A DNA stretch of 64,000 nt from contig CAVVUB010000004.1 of the NCBI GenBank assembly GCA_963751335.1, positions 310,001 to 374,000 of the forward strand, written 5' to 3'. The translations under genes and the position numbers were made by a program. The notes below the pieces were generated by a model. The model saw only the letters and a program-made list of their open reading frames with translations. It had not been told where the DNA came from and searched no databases. The stretch comes from Bog-473 sp963751335. Lineage in GTDB: Bacteria > Actinomycetota > Acidimicrobiia > Acidimicrobiales > RAAP-2. Positions 55,100 through 63,332 of the stretch are shown piece by piece; position 1 is the first letter of the stretch, and each line of letters opens with the position of its first letter.

Positions 55100-56047
55100 T
55101 CAGCTGGCCTGCCCGAGCTGGTGCTCGAGCGAGTCCAGCTGGGCCAAACGGCGCTCCAGGCTGGGGTGGGTGCGGAAGAGATTGGCGAAGGAGAACCCGC
55201 CGCCCGTGCCCTGGTCGCCGCCGGTCGCCACCGCCGGCGTGAAGAAGAAGGCGTTGAACGGCTCGGCCGCCCGCAGGTCCTTGGTCGGGATGCGCCCCAT
55301 TTCCCCGGTGATCTTCACCAGGGCCGAGGCCAACAACGACGGTCGCCCGATGAGCAGCGCGCCCGAGCGGTCGGCCGCCAGCTCGCGATAGCGCGAGAGC
55401 GCCATGGTCAAGAGGAACGATACGAAGTAGACGACGACCGACACCAGCAACACGATCATCTCGATGAAGAAGGCGTTCTGCCCGTTCTGGTCGTTGCCGC
55501 GTCCGCCCCCGCCGAAGAGCTCGGAATAGAACAGCACACGGGTCATGAGGCCGGCGATCATTCCGAGGCCGCTGGCGATGGTCATGACGGCGACGTCGCG
55601 GTGGGCCACGTGGGACAGCTCGTGCGCCAGCACCGCTTCGATCTCGGGTTCGTCCAGGCGACGCAGAAGACCCGATGTCACGCACACCACGGACGTCTTG
55701 GGACTGCGCCCGGTGGCGAAGGCGTTGGGGATGTCGGTCTGCGCAATGGCCACCCGGGGCTTGGGCATGTCGGCCAGCGCGCACAGGCGGTCGACCACGC
55801 CGTGCAGCGCGGGCGCCTGCTCGGGCGTCACCTCCTTGGCGTGCATGGAGTACATGGCGATCTTGTCGCTGAACCAGTACTGACAGAAGATCAGCACGAG
55901 GGCGATCACCAGCACCAGGGCGTAGGAGAGGCCCACGGCGATGAGGATGCCGACGACGGCCCCGTAGAGCACGACCAGGAAGAACCCGGTCAAGAGCATC
56001 CGGTAGGTCAGGCCCCTGTCGGGCTTGATGTTGTGGGCGATGGCCAT
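55100..56047 (-). CDS. htpX: Zinc metalloprotease HtpX
   Basis: Membrane-embedded M48 protease for quality control of membrane proteins. Two N-terminal spans (LLTGFFLVVLYGAVVGILIA, LVLVIALVLIFCQYWF) precede the zinc motif EIEAVLAHELSHVAHRDVAV (HELSH at about residues 141-145). The third ligand region is LSRYRELAADRSGA. Two more spans lie between them, and a Gly/Asn-rich loop (GGGGRGNDQNGQ) precedes the third span. ATG overlaps the pspA stop. Length is 315 residues. Confidence 0.94.
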   Translation of the reverse strand: MAIAHNIKPDRGLTYRMLLTGFFLVVLYGAVVGILIAVGLSYALVLVIALVLIFCQYWFSDKIAMYSMHAKEVTPEQAPALHGVVDRLCALADMPKPRVAIAQTDIPNAFATGRSPKTSVVCVTSGLLRRLDEPEIEAVLAHELSHVAHRDVAVMTIASGLGMIAGLMTRVLFYSELFGGGGRGNDQNGQNAFFIEMIVLLVSVVVYFVSFLLTMALSRYRELAADRSGALLIGRPSLLASALVKITGEMGRIPTKDLRAAEPFNAFFFTPAVATGGDQGTGGGFSFANLFRTHPSLERRLAQLDSLEHQLGQAS

Positions 56048-56850
56048 CAGGCTCCCTCGACTGCGCCGGCCGCACCGGCCTCGGTCGTCTCGTTTCCGGC
56101 GGACCCGGCCGACGGCAGGGCGGCCGCTTCGCTCCCGCTGCCCGACGAGCCCGTGCCGATCTCGGCCTTGAGCGCGGCCAACTCGTTGTCGACCTGGCTG
56201 GAGGACGACACCTTGTCGAGCTCCTTCTGGATGTCGTCCACCGGCGTCGACAGGTCGTCCAGCGCACCTGAGGCCAGCAGCTCGTCGATGGCGCCCGCCC
56301 GCGCCTGCATGGAGGCGATCTTGTCCTGGGCTCTCTGCATGGTGGCGCCGGCCGACTTGCTCGAGTCCGAAATGCCCGAGATGGCCTCGCCCACCTTGGT
56401 CTGGGCCTCGGCCGCCGTGTACGAGGCCTTCATCGTCTCCTTCTGGGTGCGGAACCGCTCGACCCGCACCTGGAGCTCCTGTGACGTCTGGACGAGCTTC
56501 TGCTCCTGCTCGACGATCTGATCGTGCTGGGTCTTGAGCTCGGTCAGCTGCTCGCCCAAGGCGGCCCGCCGGGACAGCGCCTCGCGGGCCAGGTCCTCGT
56601 TGCCCTGCGACAAGGCGGCCTTCGCCTGACCCTGCAACTTGTCCGCTTGCTTCTGCAGTCCCTGGGCCTGCAGCTCGATCCGCTTCCGGGCCGTGGCCAC
56701 GTCCGCCACGCCCCGCCGCACCTTGGTCAGCTGCTCGATCTGCTTCTCGTAGGAGAGGTCGAGGGTGTCGCGGGGGTCCTCCATCTTGTCCAGGGCCTTG
56801 TTGGCCTTGGACCGGAAAATGTCCGCGATCCGGCTGAACATACCTGCCAT
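56047..56850 (-). CDS. pspA: PspA/IM30 family protein
   Basis: A 267-residue coiled-coil protein that coats stressed membranes, an ESCRT-III relative. MFSRIADIFRSKANKALDKM is the amphipathic N-terminal helix and hairpin start, followed by DPRDTLDLSYEKQIEQLTKV, ELKTQHDQIVEQEQKLVQTS and FRTQKETMKASYTAAEAQTK. The last 45 residues are Ser/Gly/Ala-rich and probably disordered. It is the first gene of the pspA-htpX-pspAB operon. The 125 bases between its start and the divergent mca start should hold the stress promoter. Confidence 0.93.
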   Translation of the reverse strand: MAGMFSRIADIFRSKANKALDKMEDPRDTLDLSYEKQIEQLTKVRRGVADVATARKRIELQAQGLQKQADKLQGQAKAALSQGNEDLAREALSRRAALGEQLTELKTQHDQIVEQEQKLVQTSQELQVRVERFRTQKETMKASYTAAEAQTKVGEAISGISDSSKSAGATMQRAQDKIASMQARAGAIDELLASGALDDLSTPVDDIQKELDKVSSSSQVDNELAALKAEIGTGSSGSGSEAAALPSAGSAGNETTEAGAAGAVEGA

Positions 56851-56975
56851 GGCTTACGAGCATAAAGCCCAGCGGGCAGGGGGTGGCACCGGGAGCCCTC
56901 GGCCCGGCCGGTAGCCGCTGGTGGGCGCCTGGCCGGACGCCCGGAGGGGTGGTCCGCCGCCAGTAGTCTCGGCTC

Positions 56976-57839
56976 GTGCCCCAGCGCCTGTGCCTGCTCA
57001 GCGTCCACGCGCATCCCGACGATGAGGCGTCCAAAGGCGCGCCGACCGTGGCCAAGTACCACGCCGATGGGGTCCACAGCGTGCTGGTCTGTTGCACGGG
57101 CGGTGAAGAGGGCGACATCCTCAACCCGGCCATGGACACGCCCGAGGTGCGGGCCGACATCGGCAACGTCCGGATGGCCGAACTCAAGGCCTCGACCGAG
57201 ATCATCGGCTACGACGACACGGTTCTCCTGGGCTACCGGGACTCGGGCATGCCCGACACGGAGGCCAACCAGAACCCGGCTTCGTTCGCTCGGGCGCCGC
57301 TCGACGAGGCGGTCGGTCGCCTGGTGGCGGTCATCCGGCGCGAGCGGCCCCAGGTCGTGATCACTTACGGCGACAACCAGACCGAGTATCCGCATCCGGA
57401 CCATCTCCGTGTCCATGAGATTTCCGTTCTGGCCTTCGACCTCGCCGGTGATCCGGACCGCTTCACGGAGGCCGGGCCGCCCTTCGCCCCGGCCAAGCTG
57501 TACTACTCGGTCTGGTCCGGTGAACGCTTCCGGGCCATGCACGACAAGTACGCCGAGCTCGGTCTCAAGTCGCCCTTCGACGACAAGTGGTTGGCGCGCA
57601 TGACCAAGACCGAGCCCTACACCACCACGATCGACGTGCGCGGGTTCACGCAGGTGCGGGGCGACGCACTCAAGGCGCACGCCACCCAGGTCGACCCCAC
57701 GTCGCCGTTCTGGTTCGGGTTGCCGCCCGAGGTCCTGCGCGACATCCACCCCGTCGACGAGTACCGCTTGGCCCAGAGCCGGGTCGGACCGGTCGACGTG
57801 ACCGAGGACGACCTCTTCGCCGGGGTGCGCCCGGCCTGA
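56976..57839 (+). CDS. mca: Mycothiol S-conjugate amidase Mca
   Basis: Zinc amidase that cleaves mycothiol adducts to release mercapturic acids for export, a detoxification step. The 287-residue LmbE-like protein shows SVHAHPDDEASKGAPTVAKY (zinc motif HPDD at about residues 13-16), VCCTGGEEGDILNPAMDTPE and the second ligand YPHPDHLRVHEI. The wording of the first motif and the length fit Mca better than the deacetylase MshB. It shows that the host probably makes mycothiol. Confidence 0.92.
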   Translation: MPQRLCLLSVHAHPDDEASKGAPTVAKYHADGVHSVLVCCTGGEEGDILNPAMDTPEVRADIGNVRMAELKASTEIIGYDDTVLLGYRDSGMPDTEANQNPASFARAPLDEAVGRLVAVIRRERPQVVITYGDNQTEYPHPDHLRVHEISVLAFDLAGDPDRFTEAGPPFAPAKLYYSVWSGERFRAMHDKYAELGLKSPFDDKWLARMTKTEPYTTTIDVRGFTQVRGDALKAHATQVDPTSPFWFGLPPEVLRDIHPVDEYRLAQSRVGPVDVTEDDLFAGVRPA

Positions 57840-57933
57840 CTCGGCGGATCACCCGACCGGCTCACCTGCCTGACTCGCCGGATCGCCCGGCCGGCCGGCC
57901 GGGGCGGTCGGGTTCCCGGCAGGGCAGGCCGGG

Positions 57934-58575
57934 TCAGACGTTGGGGCCGAGGAAGCTCCAGTTGATGACACCTGCGCTCTGGAGCAGCACGAGGGCCACC
58001 GCGGTGGCCAGCACACCCAGGAGCGCCACGGCCACCACGGCCTTCCACGACACGTGCCGGCGCGCCCGCCGAGAGGTGCCTCGGGCCCCCGGTTCCTCCC
58101 CGGTCTCGGTCGCCGCCCCCGGCGACGCCCCCAGAGGTTCGGCCACACCGGGACACGCCGCGTGGGGGGGTTGGGCGCCGGGAGCGTCGCCGGCGATCGT
58201 CTCCGCCGGGTTTTTCGTCCGAACCGGGTTCTTCCCCCGAACCGGCGTCGCGGCGGCCTTGGCCTGAGCCGGCCGCTCGGTCAGCTGGCGCAGCATGGCG
58301 GCCAGGTCCGCAGCCGACCAACCCGGGATGAGCAGCGGAGTCGCGGCGTCGCCTTGCTGCAGGGTGAGAAGGACGTCGCCCTCCTGCTCCTCGATCTCCC
58401 ATTCCGAGACCTTGTCCCACGTGAGCCGAGCATGGGGCCGTTCGGTGTGACGGAAGTCGATGCCTGCGGCGGAGAGCACGATCTCGAACACTTCGGGCGC
58501 GGGCGCACCTTGCCGCGTGACGAGCGGCGTGATGAGCGACACCCCGCTGATCGTCGTGGGCGTCGCCGTGGTCAC
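57934..58575 (-). CDS. Hypothetical membrane-anchored protein
   Basis: A 213-residue protein. Residues 1-100 form a compact soluble domain (VFEIVLSAAGIDFRHTERPH, EWEIEEQEGDVLLTLQQGDA, PGWSAADLAAMLRQL) resembling a PH-like domain in its strand pattern. A Pro/Ala-rich linker and a single C-terminal span (WKAVVAVALLGVLATAVALVLL) follow. I do not recognise a named family. It is encoded three bases after the YdjC-type gene and may be cotranscribed with it. Confidence 0.65.
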   Translation of the reverse strand: MTTATPTTISGVSLITPLVTRQGAPAPEVFEIVLSAAGIDFRHTERPHARLTWDKVSEWEIEEQEGDVLLTLQQGDAATPLLIPGWSAADLAAMLRQLTERPAQAKAAATPVRGKNPVRTKNPAETIAGDAPGAQPPHAACPGVAEPLGASPGAATETGEEPGARGTSRRARRHVSWKAVVAVALLGVLATAVALVLLQSAGVINWSFLGPNV

Positions 58576-58578
58576 CGT

Positions 58579-59424
58579 TCAGCCGCCCGCCCGGGCCAGC
58601 TCGCGCAGCGGTCGGTAACCGATGAGGATTCCCCCGACCTCGTCGATGGTCCGACGGACCCACTGCTCGTCACAGATGATGCGGTGGTCGTCCACCCGCG
58701 ACCCCCAGTCGTCGGTGGCCAGCGAGCGCAGCTCAGCGCTGTCGACCGCCGGGTGCAAGAAGAGCTCGGTCACCCCCGGTCGCAGGGTGCGCAGATCCTT
58801 CTCGAACACCTGGCGTGAGCCCACGCTGGGCACGTGGCGCAAAAAGTCGGTGAAGACCGCACCCTCTACGGCGGCGACCTGGCGGGCGGGGAAGCCGGCG
58901 TAGCGCTCCATGCCGGGGCTCAGCATGCGCAGGGGCAGGCCGAACTCCAGGGCCAGCTCGAGATAGACGTCGAAGAACTCGGGTCGCAGCTGCAGCGTTC
59001 CCATGTGGGCGTCGAGGTGGCTGACGTCGAAGCCCCACAGGATCGCCCGCTCGATCTGCGCCCGGCACTCGCGGCGGACCTCGTCGAGGTCGGCGTGGTC
59101 CCACACGTCCTCGACCGTACGCGGGAACCCGCCGTCGCCGCCGAGCAGCGAGGGCGCGTGGGTGATGGGACCCCAGCGGTAGAGCGGGTACTCCGCATTG
59201 ACCGTGAGGTGGACGCCGATGTCCTCGCCCCGGTAGCGGCTGCTCGCCTCGCGGGCCCACGGGCACGGCACCATGAGGGTGGCGCTGGTCACCGTGCCGG
59301 TGGCCAGGCATTCGTAGACCCCGACGTTGGCCGAATGGCAAGAGCCGAGATCGTCGGCGTTGATGATGACGAGCTTGGCGTCGGCCCCGTAGCCGAGGCG
59401 CTGGGCCAGGGTCGGCTCAGCCAT
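58579..59424 (-). CDS. ChbG/YdjC-family deacetylase
   Basis: A 281-residue carbohydrate deacetylase-like protein. LVIINADDLGSCHSANVGVY supplies the metal-binding Asp pair, DIGVHLTVNAEYPLYRWGPI the His, and FDVSHLDAHMGTLQLRPEFF the His/Asp pair of the family. The C-terminus GVTELFLHPAVDSAELRS holds the last His. ChbG removes acetyl groups from chito-oligosaccharides; the substrate here is unknown. It overlaps purE by eight bases. Confidence 0.88.
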   Translation of the reverse strand: MAEPTLAQRLGYGADAKLVIINADDLGSCHSANVGVYECLATGTVTSATLMVPCPWAREASSRYRGEDIGVHLTVNAEYPLYRWGPITHAPSLLGGDGGFPRTVEDVWDHADLDEVRRECRAQIERAILWGFDVSHLDAHMGTLQLRPEFFDVYLELALEFGLPLRMLSPGMERYAGFPARQVAAVEGAVFTDFLRHVPSVGSRQVFEKDLRTLRPGVTELFLHPAVDSAELRSLATDDWGSRVDDHRIICDEQWVRRTIDEVGGILIGYRPLRELARAGG

Positions 59425-59926
59425 CGCTTCTCCCTCCGGACACGTCGTCGTCCTGCGCCGCCGCCTCCGCCGCGATCTCCAATTGGAACACCGCCATCTT
59501 GGTCGCCAGGTCCTCGTCGGCGACCGAGAGGATGCGTACGGCCAGCAACCCCGCGTTGCGCCCCCCGTTCACGGCCATGGTGGCCACGGGCACCCCCTTG
59601 GGCATCTGCACAATGGAGAGCAGGCTGTCGAGGCCGTCGAGCTGGGAGAGGGCGACCGGCACGCCGATGACCGGCAGCGTGGTCACCGAGGCCAGCATCC
59701 CGGGCAGGTGGGCCGCGCCACCGGCACCGGCGATGATGACCCGCAGGCCGCGTCCCGCCGCCTCGTGGCCAAAGGCGATCATGCGGTCGGGTGTCCGGTG
59801 GGCCGAGACGACGCGCACCTCGTGGGGCACCTCGAAGCGCTCGAGCAGGTCGACCGCGCCCTGCATCACGGGCAGGTCCGACGAGCTCCCCATGACCACC
59901 GCGACGAGGGGCGTCGAGGGGGTCAT
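59417..59926 (-). CDS. purE: N5-carboxyaminoimidazole ribonucleotide mutase (PurE)
   Basis: Second enzyme of the bacterial two-step AIR carboxylation in purine synthesis. VAVVMGSSSDLPVMQGAVDL and VRVVSAHRTPDRMIAFGHEA are the N-terminal substrate-binding blocks, then VIIAGAGGAAHLPGMLAS and VPVATMAVNGGRNAGLLAVR. ATG at 59926 overlaps the purK stop (ATGA), confirming the start. Length is 169 residues. Confidence 0.96.
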   Translation of the reverse strand: MTPSTPLVAVVMGSSSDLPVMQGAVDLLERFEVPHEVRVVSAHRTPDRMIAFGHEAAGRGLRVIIAGAGGAAHLPGMLASVTTLPVIGVPVALSQLDGLDSLLSIVQMPKGVPVATMAVNGGRNAGLLAVRILSVADEDLATKMAVFQLEIAAEAAAQDDDVSGGRSDG

Positions 59927-61158
59927 GGGCCCACCAGCGCGGGGAGTGTCAGGCCTTCGGGCACCGGCGTGCCCAAGGCGCGGGCGGCGGACCAAGCCCT
60001 ACCCCGCACATCGTCGTCGGGTCCTCCGCACACCGTCACGTGCCCCAGTTTGCGTCCCGGCCTCGGACTCTTGCCATACAGGTGGACATGGGCGCCCGCC
60101 ACGTCCAGGCCCTGGGGGAGAAGTGCCGCCGGATCCTCGCCCCCGGCGCCGCCGAAGAGATTGACGCTGGCCACCTCGGGGTGGGCCGGCGCGGTCGATC
60201 CCAGGGGGAGGTCGAGCACCGCACGCAGGTGGTTCTCGAACTGGGAGGTGACCGATCCCTCGATCGTCCAGTGGCCCGAGTTGTGGGGCCGGGTCGCCAC
60301 CTCGTTGACCAGGAGCCGGCCGCCGGACCAGAAGAGCTCGACCGCCATCACTCCGACTGCGCCGGCGATGTCGGCCACCCGTCGGCCCAGCACGGAAGCC
60401 TCGGCCCCCACCTCGGGGGACAGGCGGCCCGGCACCAGTACCTCCCGGCATACGCCGTCGAGCTGCGCCGTCTCCACCGCAGGCCAGGACACCGCGTCAC
60501 CCGAGGGACGCCGAGCCACCATGACGGCGAGCTCCGCTTCGAGCGGGAGCAACTCCTCGAGCACGGCGCGCCCGGCGATGCCGGTCAGCACGGTCTGGGC
60601 CTCCGCCTGGTCGCGTACGGGCCAGACGCCCTTGCCGTCGTAGCCGCCGCGGGCCGCTTTGACGACGAGCGGCCAGCCGTGGGCGGCGCCGAATTCGGCC
60701 ACGGCAGCGGGCGCTCCCGGCGAGGCTGAGTCGACGACGGCATAGGCGGGCACCGGGACGCCCGCCCGGGCGAGCACGGTGCGCATGTGTGCCTTGTCCA
60801 CCGCCATCTCCAGCGTCGTCGGACCGGGCCGGACGACCGCGCCCTCCTGGACCACTGCCTCGACCAGGGTCAGGTCGACCTGCTCGTGGTCGAAGGTCAG
60901 GACCTGGCAGCGCGCCGCGAAGTCGCGTAGCTCCGCCGCGACCAGCGGGGACCCCACGACGACCTCGGCCGCCACCTCGCAGGCGGCATCATCGGGACGT
61001 TCGGCCAACACGGCCATGGACAAGCCGAGGGAGCTTGCCGCCTCACCTGCCATCCGTGCCAGCTGCCCCGCCCCCACGAACCCGACGTGATGCGCAGTCA
61101 GCTCGCTCGCTCCTGTCGGCCGATTCGCATAGACAGTGGGGCGGACACGTATGCACAC
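59923..61158 (-). CDS. purK: N5-carboxyaminoimidazole ribonucleotide synthase (PurK)
   Basis: ATP-grasp enzyme that makes N5-CAIR from AIR, ATP and bicarbonate; PurE then rearranges the product. VGFVGAGQLARMAGEAASSL is the N-terminal nucleotide-fold start. ATP-grasp blocks are PLVVKAARGGYDGKGVWPVR and LLVNEVATRPHNSGHWTIEG. GTG at 61158 gives 411 residues with about 24 extra before the conserved start; no better codon lies nearer. It is divergent from the LLM gene with 21 bases between start codons, so promoters must overlap the coding starts. Confidence 0.95.
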   Translation of the reverse strand: MCIRVRPTVYANRPTGASELTAHHVGFVGAGQLARMAGEAASSLGLSMAVLAERPDDAACEVAAEVVVGSPLVAAELRDFAARCQVLTFDHEQVDLTLVEAVVQEGAVVRPGPTTLEMAVDKAHMRTVLARAGVPVPAYAVVDSASPGAPAAVAEFGAAHGWPLVVKAARGGYDGKGVWPVRDQAEAQTVLTGIAGRAVLEELLPLEAELAVMVARRPSGDAVSWPAVETAQLDGVCREVLVPGRLSPEVGAEASVLGRRVADIAGAVGVMAVELFWSGGRLLVNEVATRPHNSGHWTIEGSVTSQFENHLRAVLDLPLGSTAPAHPEVASVNLFGGAGGEDPAALLPQGLDVAGAHVHLYGKSPRPGRKLGHVTVCGGPDDDVRGRAWSAARALGTPVPEGLTLPALVGP

Positions 61159-61179
61159 TAGGCGAGGAGCATCCTGACC

Positions 61180-62100
61180 ATGGGCAAGCCCCTACGTATC
61201 GGCACCCTGATCGACGTCGACCGGCCGGTGCCCGACGTCGTGAACCAGCTCCGGCGCCTTCGAGAGGCTGGGTTCGATCACGCCTTCGCCGTCCAGATCT
61301 TCGGCCCCGACGCCCTCACCCTGCTGGCCGCCGCCGGCCCTCAGGTGCCGGGGATCGGCCTGGGTACCGGGGTGGTGCCGGTCTATCCCCGACACCCGAT
61401 GATGCTGGCTCAGCAGGCCCTCACGGTGCAGGCGGCGACCGATAATCGTCTGCTCCTCGGCATCGGGCTCTCCCACCAGGTGGTGGTCGAAGGCGCCTGG
61501 GGCATGAGCTTCGCCAAGCCCGGTTCCTACATGCGCGAGTACCTGGCCTCGTTGATGCCGATGCTGCGCGGCGAAACGGTCAACAGCCAGGGGGAGCAGG
61601 TCACGACCAACGCCTTCATGCCCATCACGGTGGCCGGCGCCACCGCCCCGCCGGTCCTGGTCGCCGCGCTCGGTCCGGCGATGTTGAAGCTGGCCGGCAC
61701 GGTGACCGACGGCACGGTGACGTGGATGACGGGAACCGAGACGATCGCCTCGCACGTCGCGCCGACGATCCGTGCCGCGGCAGAGGAGGCGGACCGGCCC
61801 GAGCCCCGGATCGCCGTCTCCCTGCCCGTGTCGGTGACCCGGGACGTGGACGGGGCCAAGGAACGGATTCGCCAGGAGTTCTCCATCTACCCCGGGCTGC
61901 CCTCCTACAAGGCGATGCTGGAGCGGGAGGGCGCGGCCGACGCCGCCGACATCGCGTTCATCGGTGACGAGGAGACCGTGGCCGCCGCCATCACCAAGCT
62001 GGCGGACGCCGGTGCCACCGACTTCGTCGCCTCGGTGGTGGGGGACCGGGACGAGCGCGCCCGGGCTTTTTCGCTCTTGAGCGAGATCGTCCGGTCCTGA
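61180..62100 (+). CDS. LLM class oxidoreductase (TIGR03564-like, probably F420-dependent)
   Basis: A 306-residue luciferase-fold barrel. LREAGFDHAFAVQIFGPDAL, GIGLGTGVVPVYPRHPMMLA and NRLLLGIGLSHQVVVEGAWG are the coenzyme-binding blocks. TNAFMPITVAGATAPPVLVA and VTDGTVTWMTGTETI match actinobacterial TIGR03564-type members. These normally use F420. The substrate is unknown. ATG at 61180. Confidence 0.85.
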   Translation: MGKPLRIGTLIDVDRPVPDVVNQLRRLREAGFDHAFAVQIFGPDALTLLAAAGPQVPGIGLGTGVVPVYPRHPMMLAQQALTVQAATDNRLLLGIGLSHQVVVEGAWGMSFAKPGSYMREYLASLMPMLRGETVNSQGEQVTTNAFMPITVAGATAPPVLVAALGPAMLKLAGTVTDGTVTWMTGTETIASHVAPTIRAAAEEADRPEPRIAVSLPVSVTRDVDGAKERIRQEFSIYPGLPSYKAMLEREGAADAADIAFIGDEETVAAAITKLADAGATDFVASVVGDRDERARAFSLLSEIVRS

Positions 62101-62123
62101 CGACCCGGGACGATGGTCCAAGG

Positions 62124-62723
62124 TCAGCGCTCGAGCTTGGTGAACTTGTACTCGTTCAGGTCGGGCTGGGAGTCGAAGAGTGACAGCACGCCCTCGATGG
62201 TGTGCCGGGCCAGGACGACGTCACCCTCCGGCCGGCTCATCAAGCGCACGAACGCGGCCCGGCCGTCGATGACGAAGGTGGGAACCCCGAAGACGTCCCA
62301 TTCGGTGACCGCCTGTTCGTGGGCTTTGCGGATCACCTCGATGGGCGTTCCCGTGTGCACCTCGGCCAGCACCTTGTCGCCGGGGACACCGGCTCTCTCG
62401 AGTGCGTCGGCCACGACCCGCTCGTCTCGCAGGTCGAGCCCCTGGTCATGGCGAGCGGCGAACAGGGCCCGGTGCGCGTCGAGGAAGAGCTCGGGGTACT
62501 GGTCCCGCACGACCACCCCGGCGGCCAGAGCGGTGAGGTCGTGGGCCTTGGCCGGGTCCTCCCAGACGGGCACGCCGCCCTCGGGCACGTGGGTCTGGGT
62601 CAGCGAGAAGGGCAGGAAGGTCACGTCCCAGTCGGCGCCGTCGGCCAGCGCGTCGATCAGATGCTCGTGCGCGTTGCGGGCAAACGGACAGCGGTAGTCC
62701 CAGGTCACGGAGAAAGGTTTCAT
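62124..62723 (-). CDS. DsbA/HCCA-isomerase family thioredoxin-fold protein
   Basis: A 199-residue cytoplasmic protein with the DsbA fold. The active-site region WDYRCPFARNAHEHL has a single Cys (CPFA in place of CxxC), as in FrnE-like and 2-hydroxychromene-2-carboxylate-isomerase-like proteins. The cis-Pro loop is FGVPTFVIDGRAAFVRLMSR. It probably acts as a glutathione- or mycothiol-type transferase or isomerase. The PAP2 gene stop overlaps its ATG. Confidence 0.8.
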   Translation of the reverse strand: MKPFSVTWDYRCPFARNAHEHLIDALADGADWDVTFLPFSLTQTHVPEGGVPVWEDPAKAHDLTALAAGVVVRDQYPELFLDAHRALFAARHDQGLDLRDERVVADALERAGVPGDKVLAEVHTGTPIEVIRKAHEQAVTEWDVFGVPTFVIDGRAAFVRLMSRPEGDVVLARHTIEGVLSLFDSQPDLNEYKFTKLER

Positions 62724-63331
62724 ACCCTCTTCAACACGACGCCGTTTCGGGCCATTCCCTTTTCCTTCCTGGGTCGGCCGCGCCGGGTCCGCCTGGTCCC
62801 CGGCGTGATGGCGTTGACGATCGGCCGCAACCCCAGTCCGAGCACCGATCCGATGGCGGCGCCCCCGATGACATCGGTGGGGTGATGGGCCCGCAGGTGG
62901 ACCCTGCTGGCGGCAACGGCGGTGGCGAATCCCACATTGGCCACCGTCTGCCGGTCGGAGTCCGCCAGCACGAAGGCCGTGCAGAAGGCGGCCAGCGTGT
63001 GGCCGCTCGGGAAGCTGGTGCTCGTCGGTGTGCGCACCGTGGCCTCCAGATGGTCCTCCGGGCGCTCGCGGGCGACCGCCGCCTTCACGATTCGGCTGAC
63101 GATGAGGGACGAGAACCCCGCCGTGGCCAGAGCGAAGACGGCCCGACGGCGGTTCGGGCCGCGTCGGCGGGCCTTCAGCAGGGCCAGCGCCACCCAGATC
63201 AACCCGTAGTCGGCCAGATTTGAGACGACGGCCGCCGTGTTGTCGACCTGCGGATGGCCGCGCAGTGGCTCGAAGGCGGCGTCCACGGCGTCGTCGATGG
63301 CGCTCAGGTCGATCGTGCTCACCGAGGCCAT
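62720..63331 (-). CDS. PAP2-family phosphatase
   Basis: A 203-residue membrane phosphatase with about five spans. The three-part acid-phosphatase signature is complete: KAAVARERP, TSFPSGHTLAAF and SRVHLRAHHPTDVIGG. Likely substrates are phosphatidic acid-type lipids or undecaprenyl diphosphate. ATG at 63331 is one base from the stop of the nuclease gene upstream. The tail is basic (TRRTRRGRPRKEKG). Confidence 0.88.
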   Translation of the reverse strand: MASVSTIDLSAIDDAVDAAFEPLRGHPQVDNTAAVVSNLADYGLIWVALALLKARRRGPNRRRAVFALATAGFSSLIVSRIVKAAVARERPEDHLEATVRTPTSTSFPSGHTLAAFCTAFVLADSDRQTVANVGFATAVAASRVHLRAHHPTDVIGGAAIGSVLGLGLRPIVNAITPGTRRTRRGRPRKEKGMARNGVVLKRV

Positions 63332-63332
63332 G

